Assembly (NCBI GenBank): GCA_026985615.1
Contig: JALSQD010000029.1
Span: forward strand, 1 to 47,463
DNA: 47,463 nucleotides
Direction of reading: 5' to 3'
Origin: Thermaceae bacterium
Lineage (GTDB): Bacteria; Deinococcota; Deinococci; Deinococcales; Marinithermaceae
Part shown: piece after piece, positions 16,476 through 24,129 of the stretch
Numbering within the stretch: the first letter of the stretch is position 1
How the letters are laid out: each line of letters starts with the position of its first letter
The notes under the pieces: model-generated
Databases searched by the model: none
What the model was told of the DNA's origin: nothing
Seen by the model: only the letters and a program-made list of their open reading frames with translations
Made by a program: the position numbers and the translations under genes

Positions 16476-17973
16476 CGCGGTCGTAACGCTCCGCCAGGTC
16501 CCGCATGCGCCCGGCCAGCGCGCTGTCCAGGCGCGCCGCGGGGTAGCGCCAGCTCCAGTTGCCCTCGGCGCGGGAGGGGTAGTTCATACGGGTCTCCGAA
16601 CCCAGCGCCAGCGGATCTTGCAACGGGAAGATGGCCAGCCGGCAACGGCTTTCCAGGGCCAGCTCGATGAGCGCCCAGGGAGCGTCCTCGCAGGAGTCGA
16701 AGGCCAGCCCCCGCTCCTCCAGGTAGCGCCGCATGAATGCGAGCTCGGCGGGCGAGGCGTGCTCGCACCAGCCGCGGGTGGTGTCGTTGTCGTGGGTCCC
16801 TGTGTAGACGACGCAGTTGCCCGACTCCGGGTAGTTGTGAGGCAGGAAGGGGTTGTCCTCGCCGGTGAAGGCGAACTGCAGCACCTTCATTCCCGGCAGA
16901 CCAAAGCGGTCGCGCAGCGCCTCGACCTCGGGGGTGATCAGGCCCAAATCCTCGGCCAAGATGGGCAGGCTACCCAGTTCGTCCAGGATCTTGCGGAAAA
17001 GGGCCTCGCCCGGGGCCTTCTCCCAGTGCCCGGACTCCGCCGTGGGCGCGTCCGCGGGCACCGCCCAGTAGGCCTCGAAACCGCGGAAGTGGTCGATGCG
17101 CACCAAGTCGGCCAGCCTCAGCGCGTGTCGGACGCGCTGAACCCACCAGACGAAACCGCTGCGCTCGAGCGCCTCCCAGTCGTAGAGGGGGTTGCCCCAT
17201 AGCTGGCCGGTGGGGCTGAAGTAGTCGGGGGGCACGCCCGCCACCGCCACGGGCTCGAGGCGCTCATCGAGCTGGAAGAGCTCGGGGTGGGCCCAGACGT
17301 CGGCGGAGTCGCGAGCAACGAAGATGGGCATGTCGCCGATAACCTGGAGCCCGCGCCCATGAGCCTCGGAGAGAAGGGCGCGCCACTGGTCGAAGAAGAC
17401 CCACTGGGTCCAGCGGTGGAAAGCGGCGGCTTCGGCCAGGCGCTCGCGTGCCGCCGCGAGCGCAGCGGGGTCGCGGTATTTGAGGGGATCGGGCCAACGC
17501 CACCAGGGCGCGCCTCCATGCTCGTCCTTGAGCGCCCTGAAGAGGGCGTAGTCCTCGAGCCAGTGCGCGTGTTCCCACTCGAACGCGGCGAGGGCTTGGC
17601 GCCCCTCTGCGTCTGCGCGCTCGCGAAAACCGGCGTAGGCCTCGCGCAGCATCGGCCAGGCCCAGCGGTAGGCGAGCCCGTAGTCCACCCTTTCGAAGGG
17701 TCCGCCCGGAGGATCGGCGCGCCGCAACCAACCGCGCGCGGCCAGGGCTTCGGGGTCGATTAGGTAGGGGTTGCCGGCAAAAGCGGAGAACGCCTGGTAG
17801 GGCGAGTCGCCAAAGCCCGTGGGACCCAGAGGCAACACCTGCCACCAGCGCGCCCCCGCCGACTCGAGCCAGCGCAGGAAGCGCCGCGCCTCCGCCCCAA
17901 GGTTGCCGACGGGATACGGACCCGGAAACGAGGTGGGGTGCAGCAGCAGGCCGTAGCTGCGCGGGAGCTCCAT
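16462..17973 (-). CDS. malQ: 4-alpha-glucanotransferase (amylomaltase)
   Basis: 503 residues, close to Thermus amylomaltase, of glycoside hydrolase family 77. It moves maltodextrin units between chains and releases glucose. The start motif is YGLLLHPTSFPGPYPVGNLG; GFGDSPYQAFSAFAGNPYLI lines the donor site. The catalytic nucleophile Asp is in VRIDHFRGFEAYW, the acid/base Glu in LPILAEDLGLITPEV, and the third Asp in YTGTHDNDTTRGW. The start at 17973 is chosen because a TACCAT box lies 6 bases upstream; the frame extends 8 codons further. It lies 27 bases after the DUF3048 gene. Confidence 0.95.
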   Translation of the reverse strand: MELPRSYGLLLHPTSFPGPYPVGNLGAEARRFLRWLESAGARWWQVLPLGPTGFGDSPYQAFSAFAGNPYLIDPEALAARGWLRRADPPGGPFERVDYGLAYRWAWPMLREAYAGFRERADAEGRQALAAFEWEHAHWLEDYALFRALKDEHGGAPWWRWPDPLKYRDPAALAAARERLAEAAAFHRWTQWVFFDQWRALLSEAHGRGLQVIGDMPIFVARDSADVWAHPELFQLDERLEPVAVAGVPPDYFSPTGQLWGNPLYDWEALERSGFVWWVQRVRHALRLADLVRIDHFRGFEAYWAVPADAPTAESGHWEKAPGEALFRKILDELGSLPILAEDLGLITPEVEALRDRFGLPGMKVLQFAFTGEDNPFLPHNYPESGNCVVYTGTHDNDTTRGWCEHASPAELAFMRRYLEERGLAFDSCEDAPWALIELALESRCRLAIFPLQDPLALGSETRMNYPSRAEGNWSWRYPAARLDSALAGRMRDLAERYDRVRRG

Positions 17974-17979
17974 ACCTCC

Positions 17980-17985
17980 ATGGTA
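17980..17985 (-). promoter_or_regulatory. -10 box TACCAT, leaderless start of malQ
   Basis: TACCAT on the minus strand with 6 bases (GGAGGT) before the ATG at 17973. It would allow malQ to be transcribed apart from exbB-exbD-DUF3048. Confidence 0.55.
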
Positions 17986-18000
17986 ACGCTTCCGCACGCG

Positions 18001-19767
18001 CTAGCGCAGCGTGGCCCAGGGCGGCACCCAGAGGAACCAGGTGCGGTACGGGGTCAGGTCGATGGGCCGGCCGTGCTCGTCTTCGAGCTGCAGACCCTCG
18101 CCCATGCGCCAGATCACCGGGACGCGCCTGCCCTCGATGTAGAGGGCCCCGTGTCCCTTACTGAGGTCGAGCGCCAGACGGCCCACGTCATCGATCACGC
18201 GGGCCTCCACCCGCAGCACCACCACGCCGGTCACCGGCGGCGCTTCCCGGGCCAGACGGCCGTTGCGGTACCAGCGGTAACCCTGACCGTCGTAACGGAA
18301 GGCGCTCACGTAGTCGGGGGCGTAACGAACCTCCACGCGCTCACCCGGTGGCGCGTCCGGGGGCGGGCGGTACGCCTTGCCCTGGAGGACGCGCTTGTGG
18401 TCGAGGCGCAGACGGTGAAGCTGCTTGCGCAGGTCGGGCCCCTCGACATAGGTGTTGTGGGGCGGACGCCTGCCCGGGTCGCGCTGGAAGAGGGGGTCGT
18501 AAAGGCCGTCGAAGGTTACCAGCCCTTCTCGCTCGATCATTGCCAGCGCCTCGGGGCTGCCGCCAACGTGCAGCGCCACCGCGCCCATGGCCTCGGCCAG
18601 GCGCAGCGCGTAGGGGCGGGCGGAGCGAACCGGACCGATCTTGCCCTTTTCGCCCCCCTCAAAGCGCACCAGCAAGCGGGTGACCCCACCCTCGACCGGC
18701 ACCTCGTGGACCTGGACCGCCCACTCCAGGCCCCACTGGGGCCAGGCGGCGGCGCTGTTGTCGATGAAGGCCAACACCGGCCGCAGGCGCTCGAGCTTGT
18801 AGGGCTCCTCTCCGGGACCAACCGCGCCCCCCTGCGTGGGCCCGGCCTGCGGACTCGTAGCCGGCGCGGGTGGGGCGGGCACCTCTTCACCGCCGGCCAG
18901 CGGCTGGGCCGCCGGTGGCGCCGGAGCTAGCGCTGGCGCCGCAGGCGCTGGGGGCGGGGGAGTCGGCGGCGCAGGCGCAATCGGCGCGGGTCCCACCGGG
19001 GCGGGCGTGGGTAAGGCGACCGGCGCCGGGGTGGTCGGTACGGCCGTGGGGGGCGCCGCCGGCACGGTCGTAGGGGCGGGAGTGGTCGGCGTCTGCATCG
19101 TAACCGGCGCAGCAGGACCAGGCGGCGCGGTCTGGGAGGGCGCTTCAAGGGGCGTCTCTCCCGGCGCGAGCGGCTCGGTCTGCGGCGCCGGAGGCTCGGC
19201 GACGGGCTCGGGCTGGAGGGCTGGCGGCGCCTCAGCCACCTGGGGCGCCGGCGCGACCTGGGTCGCGGGCTCGGGCTGGGGCAACGGCACCTCGGCCGCC
19301 TGGGGCGCGGGTTCTGGCACCGCCGGTGCCTCCTGGGGCGCTGGCGGCGCGGCAGGTTCAGCGGGCTCTGCCGGCTCGGCTTCGGTGGGCGGGGCTGGCT
19401 CGGCCTCGGCCAGCGGCTCGGGCAAGGGCACCTCAGCCGGCGGCTGCGGCTCCTCCTGGGCAGGCTCGGGCGGCACCTCTTCGGCCGCGGGCTTGGGCTC
19501 CTCGCGCGGTGCAACCGGGGGCGCGGGCGGGGCCTCGGGCGCGGGAGTCTCGGGAACCGGAGCCTGTTCCTCCCCGGTCACGGGTGCACCCTGATCGAGC
19601 TCGAGCAGAAGGTAGCCGGTGGCCTCGGGCGGGGGCGGCGCGGGGGTCCAGACCAAGAGCAGGAAGACGAGCACCAGTATCGCCGTCGAGGCCAGCGCGA
19701 GCAAGAACGCGCGCCGACGCCGGCGCGAGGTCTCGTCTTGAGCGCCAAAGAAGGCCTGCACCTCCAC
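18001..19767 (-). CDS. TonB-like membrane-anchored protein with proline-rich spacer and C-terminal DUF3048 (YerB) domain
   Basis: 588 residues. A short cytoplasmic N terminus with five arginines (15-19) is followed by one membrane helix (20-40). A 280-residue Pro/Ala/Glu/Thr-rich region (41-320) is acidic in its first half and neutral in its second. The rest is a DUF3048 domain: LRPVLAFIDNSAAAWPQWGL, HEVPVEGGVTRLLVRF, IGPVRSARPYALRLAEA, HVGGSP and PPHNTY (about 325-465). A DUF3048_C part with YRWYRNGRLAREA, ALYIEGRRVPVIW and PYRTWFLWVP follows (475-585). The helix-plus-Pro-rich layout after exbB and exbD is that of TonB, but the TonB C-terminal domain is absent and DUF3048 takes its place. 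The TonB/TolA helix histidine is also missing. DUF3048 has no firmly known activity. GTG start at 19767, 7 bases after exbD. Confidence 0.85.
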   Translation of the reverse strand: MEVQAFFGAQDETSRRRRRAFLLALASTAILVLVFLLLVWTPAPPPPEATGYLLLELDQGAPVTGEEQAPVPETPAPEAPPAPPVAPREEPKPAAEEVPPEPAQEEPQPPAEVPLPEPLAEAEPAPPTEAEPAEPAEPAAPPAPQEAPAVPEPAPQAAEVPLPQPEPATQVAPAPQVAEAPPALQPEPVAEPPAPQTEPLAPGETPLEAPSQTAPPGPAAPVTMQTPTTPAPTTVPAAPPTAVPTTPAPVALPTPAPVGPAPIAPAPPTPPPPAPAAPALAPAPPAAQPLAGGEEVPAPPAPATSPQAGPTQGGAVGPGEEPYKLERLRPVLAFIDNSAAAWPQWGLEWAVQVHEVPVEGGVTRLLVRFEGGEKGKIGPVRSARPYALRLAEAMGAVALHVGGSPEALAMIEREGLVTFDGLYDPLFQRDPGRRPPHNTYVEGPDLRKQLHRLRLDHKRVLQGKAYRPPPDAPPGERVEVRYAPDYVSAFRYDGQGYRWYRNGRLAREAPPVTGVVVLRVEARVIDDVGRLALDLSKGHGALYIEGRRVPVIWRMGEGLQLEDEHGRPIDLTPYRTWFLWVPPWATLR

Positions 19768-19774
19768 CGCCTTC

Positions 19775-20170
19775 CTAGGGAACCGCCGCGATAGCTACGC
19801 GCTTGGCGCCCGCCTGGCGGATCAGGTCCATCACCTGGACGACGCGGCCGTGGGGGGTCTTGCGGTCCGCCCGCAGGATGACCGTGCCCACCGGATCCTG
19901 GGCGAGGGCCTTCTGCAGCGAGGCCAGGAGCGCAGCGTCGTCTACCGGCTCGCCCTTCCAGAACGCCTGACCGTCCGCCTGCACCACCACCGTGGGCGCC
20001 CCTTCAGGGCGCGCCTCGCCCGTGACCGCCTGCGGCAGGTCCACCGGCAGGCCGGTCTCGGGCGTGATGAAGGTGCTGGTGACCATGAAGAAAATGACAA
20101 GTAGAAACACGATGTCCACCAGAGGCGCCAGGTTGACCGTGGGCTCGCGCCTACGCCTGCGGCTCGCCAT
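19775..20170 (-). CDS. exbD: ExbD/TolR-family energy-transducing protein
   Basis: 131 residues. Basic N terminus (ASRRRRREPTVNLAPL), one membrane helix with the essential aspartate D19 in LVDIVFLLVIFFMV, then a periplasmic domain (LPVDLPQAVTG to VAIAAVP) with VILRADRKTPHGRVVQVMDLIRQAG. With ExbB it forms the proton channel that drives a TonB-like partner. It overlaps exbB by 20 bases and is followed after 7 bases by the DUF3048 protein, so all three should be made in step. Confidence 0.93.
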   Translation of the reverse strand: MASRRRRREPTVNLAPLVDIVFLLVIFFMVTSTFITPETGLPVDLPQAVTGEARPEGAPTVVVQADGQAFWKGEPVDDAALLASLQKALAQDPVGTVILRADRKTPHGRVVQVMDLIRQAGAKRVAIAAVP

Positions 20171-20771
20171 GGTGCACCTCGGCGAGGATGCCCAAAAACT
20201 CCTCGCGGCGCTGCTCGAGCTCGCTCAGAATGTCGTCCACGCGCCCGGCCAGGTAGTGGTAGGCGATGAGCGCGGGAATGGCCACGATCAGGCCCGCGGC
20301 GGTGGTGAAGAGCGCCTCGCCGATGCCGCCCGCAAGTAGCTTGGCCGTCGTCTGGCCCTGGGTGGCCAGCACGTTGAAGGCGCGGATCATCCCGCTCACC
20401 GTTCCCAGAAGGCCCAGAAGCGGCGCCACCTGCGCGGTCACGCTGAGCATGCCCAGCCCGCGCGAAAGCCGCGCCTCCTCTTCGAGCAGCGCGGCCTTGA
20501 GCGAGGCGTCCACCGCCGCCACCCCGAAGGGGACGCGGGCAAGCCCCGCAAGCAGAAAACGCCCCAGCGTGCCGCCATGGGCGCGCGCCGCCTCCAGCGC
20601 CACCTCGGTCTGCCCGCGGCGCACCGCGGCGTCCACCTCCCGCATCAACCGCTCGCCGCCCACCTTTTCACGGCGCAGCGCCAAAAAGCGCTCGAAGAAC
20701 ACGTAGGCCGCGTAAAGGGTCAGCAGGAGCAGGAGGACGAGGATCCAACCCCCCTGTTGAATCTGCAACAT
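20151..20771 (-). CDS. exbB: ExbB/TolQ/MotA-family proton channel protein
   Basis: 206 residues from the ATG at 20771; the open frame runs far upstream through the antisense of mqnE, but homology starts here and a TACGAT box lies 6 bases upstream. Three membrane helices: about 8-24, a second in LSVTAQVAPLLGLLGTVSGMIRAF (near 115-135) and a third in ALFTTAAGLIVAIPALIAYHYLAG (near 155-178), with the large cytoplasmic loop between the first two. The LLGLLGTVSGMI motif is diagnostic of ExbB/TolQ. First gene of the exbB-exbD-DUF3048 operon. Confidence 0.94.
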   Translation of the reverse strand: MLQIQQGGWILVLLLLLTLYAAYVFFERFLALRREKVGGERLMREVDAAVRRGQTEVALEAARAHGGTLGRFLLAGLARVPFGVAAVDASLKAALLEEEARLSRGLGMLSVTAQVAPLLGLLGTVSGMIRAFNVLATQGQTTAKLLAGGIGEALFTTAAGLIVAIPALIAYHYLAGRVDDILSELEQRREEFLGILAEVHHGEPQA

Positions 20772-20777
20772 AATGCA

Positions 20778-20783
20778 ATCGTA
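20778..20783 (-). promoter_or_regulatory. -10 box TACGAT, leaderless start of exbB
   Basis: TACGAT on the minus strand with 6 bases before the ATG at 20771; this decides the start against the long upstream open frame. Confidence 0.6.
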
Positions 20784-20824
20784 CCGCCACGCCATGAGAA
20801 GTGCTTTACGCCCGCCGAACGGTT

Positions 20825-20830
20825 TAGGAT
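20825..20830 (+). promoter_or_regulatory. -10 box TAGGAT, leaderless start of mqnE
   Basis: TAGGAT with 7 bases before the GTG at 20838. Diverges from the exbB promoter 42 bases away. Confidence 0.6.
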
Positions 20831-20837
20831 AGAGGGC

Positions 20838-21953
20838 GTGATCAAGGTTCTCGATCCCGCGCTGGCCCGGATCGCCGAGAAGGTCGAGGCTGGCGAACGG
20901 CTCAGCTTCGAGGAGGGCCTCACCCTCTACCGCACCCGCGATCTCAACGCGCTCATGCGGCTGGCCGACCTCGTGCGCCGCCGCAAGCACGACGACCATA
21001 CCTACTTCGTGCACTCGCTGCGCTTCTCGCAAACCAACATCTGCTACGTGGGGTGCACCTTCTGCGCCTTCGCCAAGCGCTTCGGCGAGGAGGGTGCCTG
21101 GGACTGGAGCGTGGAGGAGTCGGTGGCCTGGGTGCGCGAGCGCTACGAGCCCGGCCTGACCGAGATCCACATCTCCAGCGGCCACCACCCCCGCCGTCCC
21201 TTCGACTACTACCTCGAGCTCGTGGCCGCGCTCAAAGAAAACTTTCCAGGCGTACAGGTCAAGGCCTGGACCGCCGCCGAGATCCACCACTTCACCAAGA
21301 TCGCCCGCACCGACCACCGCACCGTGCTGAGCGAGCTGAAGGCCGCCGGCCTCGACGCGCTGCCCGGCGGCGGCGCCGAGATCTTCGCCGAGCGGGTGCG
21401 CCGTCAGATCGCCAGGAGCAAGGTCAACGCCGAGGGCTGGCTCGAGATCCACCGCACCGCCCACGAACTGGGCCTGCCCAGCAACGCCACCATGCTCTAC
21501 GGCCACATCGAGACCCTGGAGGAACGGCTCGACCACATGGACCGGCTGCGCCAGCTCCAGGACGAAACCGGCGGCTTCATGAGCTTCATCCCGCTGGCCT
21601 TCCAACCGCTGGGCAACAGCCTGGCCCAGAACCTGGGCAAGACCGAGTTCACCACCGGACTCGACGACCTCAAGAACCTCGCGGTCGCGCGCATCTACCT
21701 CGACAACTTCCCCCACATCAAGGGCTATTGGGCGACGCTCACCGCTCCGCTGGCCCAGGTCTCGCTCGACTGGGGGGTCTCCGACATCGACGGCACCCTC
21801 ATCGCCGAGTCCATCGTCAACGCCGCCGGCGCAACCTCGGGCCGCGCCATGACCAAGGAGGGGCTCGCCCGCATTATCAAGCGCGCCGGCCGCCTGCCGG
21901 TGGAACGCGACGCCCTGTACAACGTCGTGCGCGTCTACGACGCCGTAGCCTGA
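20838..21953 (+). CDS. mqnE: Aminodeoxyfutalosine synthase (radical SAM), futalosine menaquinone pathway
   Basis: 371 residues. Radical-SAM enzyme that joins the MqnA product to SAM to make aminofutalosine. The [4Fe-4S] cysteines are C69, C73 and C76 in TNICYVGCTFCAF. MqnE-type motifs follow: ISSGHHPRRPFDYYLELVAALK, ALPGGGAEIFAERVRRQI, TNATMLYGHIE-like SNATMLYGHIETLEERLDHM and DETGGFMSFIPLAFQP. These separate it from MqnC. The start is GTG at 20838, placed by a TAGGAT box and by the beginning of homology. It is followed after 5 bases by mqnA, so the pair forms the first two steps. Confidence 0.93.
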   Translation: MIKVLDPALARIAEKVEAGERLSFEEGLTLYRTRDLNALMRLADLVRRRKHDDHTYFVHSLRFSQTNICYVGCTFCAFAKRFGEEGAWDWSVEESVAWVRERYEPGLTEIHISSGHHPRRPFDYYLELVAALKENFPGVQVKAWTAAEIHHFTKIARTDHRTVLSELKAAGLDALPGGGAEIFAERVRRQIARSKVNAEGWLEIHRTAHELGLPSNATMLYGHIETLEERLDHMDRLRQLQDETGGFMSFIPLAFQPLGNSLAQNLGKTEFTTGLDDLKNLAVARIYLDNFPHIKGYWATLTAPLAQVSLDWGVSDIDGTLIAESIVNAAGATSGRAMTKEGLARIIKRAGRLPVERDALYNVVRVYDAVA

Positions 21954-21958
21954 TCGCC

Positions 21959-22774
21959 ATGGCCTACCGCATCGGTCTCCCCCACTACGCCAACACCGCC
22001 CCGCTGGTCCACTTCCTCGAGCCTCCGCGCGGCATTGAGCTGCGCTTCGGCGTGCCTACCGAGCTCAACCGCTGGCTCGTCGAGGGCGATGTGGACCTCT
22101 CGCTGGTCTCGAGCTACTTCTACCTTGGCGAACGTGGCGCGCTCAGGGCGCTGCCCGACTTCTCGGTCGCGGTGCTGGGCTCGGTCTACTCGGTCAACCT
22201 CTTCCACCGCAAGCCCTGGGATGCGCTGCGTCGCATCGCCCTCACCAGCGAGTCGGCCACGAGCGTGCGCCTGCTCGCCCACCTGCTCGAGCAAAGCGGG
22301 GTCGAGGCGGAGCTCGAGCCCACCAACGTCGGGCTCGAAGGCCTCGACCACTACGACGGCGTGCTCCTCATCGGCGACCGCGCCCTCAAGGCCTACGCCG
22401 GCCTGCTCGACCGCACGCCGCCCTCGGTGCACGCCCTGCCCACCCGGCCGGCCGGCATCTACGTCACCGACCTGGCCATGCGCTGGTTCCGCGCCACCCA
22501 CCTGCCCTTCGTCTTCGCGGTCTGGGCTACCCGCGCCGGCGAGCAGCCGCCGCCGGAGGTGGTCGCGCTCCTGCGCCACGCCCGCCGCACCGGACTGGGC
22601 CGGCTCGCCGAGGTAGCGCGGGCCGAGTCCGAACGGCTGGGCATTCCCGAGACCCTGCTGCAGCACTACCTCTGGAACTTCCGCTACCACCTCGAGGCCC
22701 CCGACCGCCTGGGGCTCGAGGCCTTTGCCCAGGCCGTCGGCCTGGGCGGGCCCGAGGAGTACTGGTCGGTCTAG
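21959..22774 (+). CDS. mqnA: Chorismate dehydratase, futalosine menaquinone pathway
   Basis: 271 residues. Dehydrates chorismate to 3-enolpyruvylbenzoate, the entry step of the futalosine pathway. MqnA features: RIGLPHYANTAPLVHFLE, GVPTELNRWLVEGDVDLSLVSSYFY, the TSESATSVRLLAHLL stretch, and VLLIGDRAL. The fold is that of periplasmic-binding proteins but there is no signal peptide. It begins 5 bases after mqnE and ends at a strong bidirectional terminator. Confidence 0.94.
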   Translation: MAYRIGLPHYANTAPLVHFLEPPRGIELRFGVPTELNRWLVEGDVDLSLVSSYFYLGERGALRALPDFSVAVLGSVYSVNLFHRKPWDALRRIALTSESATSVRLLAHLLEQSGVEAELEPTNVGLEGLDHYDGVLLIGDRALKAYAGLLDRTPPSVHALPTRPAGIYVTDLAMRWFRATHLPFVFAVWATRAGEQPPPEVVALLRHARRTGLGRLAEVARAESERLGIPETLLQHYLWNFRYHLEAPDRLGLEAFAQAVGLGGPEEYWSV

Positions 22775-22777
22775 CGT

Positions 22778-22805
22778 AAAGCGCCCCGCGGTCGCGGGGC
22801 GCTTT
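22778..22805 (+). terminator. Bidirectional terminator between mqnA and the HtrA gene
   Basis: Arms AAAGCGCCCCGCG (22778-22790) and CGCGGGGCGCTTT (22793-22805) are exact complements, giving a T-run end on both strands between two convergent genes. Confidence 0.85.
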
Positions 22806-22822
22806 CAAGCAACCGCGAGGGG

Positions 22823-24037
22823 CTACTTGACCACGCGGGGCACCACCGTCGCGGTGCGCTCCTTGCCGTCGCGCACCACCTTGAGGGTGAGCTTCTCACC
22901 AGGCTTGAGGCTGTAGAGCACCGCCCGCAGGTCGGTGATGTCGTAGATGGGCTGGCCGTCGGCCTCGACGATCACGTCGCCGCCCACGCCCAGCTCGATG
23001 ACATTGCCGTCGGGCGTCTGCAGGTAGATGAAGTCCTTGGCGCCCTGCAGGCCGGCCTCCTCGGCGGGGCTGTTCTTCTCGACCTCCTGGATCACCAGGC
23101 CGTAGTCGGGAATCTTGAAGCGCTGGCGCACCTGTTCGGGGTAGTAGCGCGCGGGCAACACGGTCACGCCCAGACGCGGGTTGTTCTTGACGATCTCCTC
23201 TGCGGTGACCTGCTTACCCGCTTTCATATCGGGAATGTACTGCTTGGCCAGGTTGATGGGGATGGCGAAGCCGATGCCCGCGAACTGCGGCACGCCGTTG
23301 GGGTTGATGATGGCGGCGTTGATGCCAATGACCTCGCCACGCGAGTTGAGCAGCGGACCGCCCGAGTTGCCCGGGTTGATGGCGGCATCGGTCTGGATCA
23401 GTTTGGGAATGAGCGAGCTCTCGGCGCCGGGGTTGGTGCGGATGGCCGAGACGATCCCCTCGGTCACGCTGAACTCGAGACCGAAGGGGTTGCCGATGGC
23501 GATGGCCTTCTGCCCCACCTTGATCGTGTCGGAGTCGCCCAACGGAATGGGGCGCAGCCGGTCGGCGGGGGCGTCCACCTGGAGCAGCGCTAGGTCCAGC
23601 GGCGGCGCCGAGCCCACCAGCTTGGCGGGGTAGGGCTTGGGGTCGTTGTGGAACTTGACTTCGATCTTGTCCGCACCGTCCACCACGTGGAAGTTGGTGA
23701 GGATGTAGCCCTCCTTGTCGATCACGAAACCCGAGCCCGTGCCCTGGCGCGGCGGCTCGAGATAGGGCCCGAAGAACGGCGCGAACTGCTCGAAGCCCGG
23801 CGGGAGCTGGGGCTGCACCACCTTGGGCGCCGAAGCCACCGAGACGTAGACCACCCCGTCGCCGTAGGCCTCGACGATGCCGATGGTGTTGCGCTCGTTC
23901 TCTAGGAAGGCCTCGGGCTGCTTGAAGGGTTCGACCTCCTCGCCCGTGGCCTGCGCCCCCGGCAGGTTCCACGTCAACGCGATGGCGGCAACGATGAGGA
24001 CCCCAACGAGGCCGAGGAGCGATTTTCTAATCCACAT
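22823..24037 (-). CDS. HtrA/DegP-type trypsin-like serine protease with PDZ domain
   Basis: 404 residues. An N-terminal membrane anchor or uncleaved signal (5-24) is followed by the protease domain with catalytic triad H117 (LTNFHVVDG), D148 (PPLDLALL) and S225 (NPGNSGGPLL), and one PDZ domain (about 285-395, GLVIQEVEKNSPAEEAGLQG). HtrA proteases degrade misfolded envelope proteins; one PDZ plus an anchor is the DegS/HhoA-like form. The start has a GGAGGTG ribosome site, so this gene has a leader, unlike many neighbours. A promoter is not obvious; TAAGAT at 24060-24065 (minus strand) is a candidate -10. Confidence 0.95.
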   Translation of the reverse strand: MWIRKSLLGLVGVLIVAAIALTWNLPGAQATGEEVEPFKQPEAFLENERNTIGIVEAYGDGVVYVSVASAPKVVQPQLPPGFEQFAPFFGPYLEPPRQGTGSGFVIDKEGYILTNFHVVDGADKIEVKFHNDPKPYPAKLVGSAPPLDLALLQVDAPADRLRPIPLGDSDTIKVGQKAIAIGNPFGLEFSVTEGIVSAIRTNPGAESSLIPKLIQTDAAINPGNSGGPLLNSRGEVIGINAAIINPNGVPQFAGIGFAIPINLAKQYIPDMKAGKQVTAEEIVKNNPRLGVTVLPARYYPEQVRQRFKIPDYGLVIQEVEKNSPAEEAGLQGAKDFIYLQTPDGNVIELGVGGDVIVEADGQPIYDITDLRAVLYSLKPGEKLTLKVVRDGKERTATVVPRVVK

Positions 24038-24117
24038 CTTATATTCACCTCCGCATCTAATCTTAGTCCCCTCGTATTAAGTCGGGGTGAGGAACGGCGC
24101 GCCCGCGGGCGGCTGTG

Positions 24118-24123
24118 TATCCT
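24118..24123 (+). promoter_or_regulatory. -10 box TATCCT, leaderless start of buk
   Basis: TATCCT with 6 bases before the GTG at 24130; it supports this GTG against the open codons upstream. Confidence 0.6.
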
Positions 24124-24129
24124 GAGGGC

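Noticed and set aside
18836..19594. Gly/Ala/Ser-rich plus-strand frame opposite the proline-rich region
   Set aside because: It is the complement of Pro/Ala codons; glycine-rich repeats arise automatically.
20772..21716. Long N-terminal extension of exbB
   Set aside because: It runs antisense through mqnE, while ExbB homology and a -10 box both point to the ATG at 20771.
20838..21953. Calling the radical SAM gene mqnC
   Set aside because: The GGGAEIFA and NATMLYGH motifs and linkage to mqnA match MqnE better than the cyclase MqnC.
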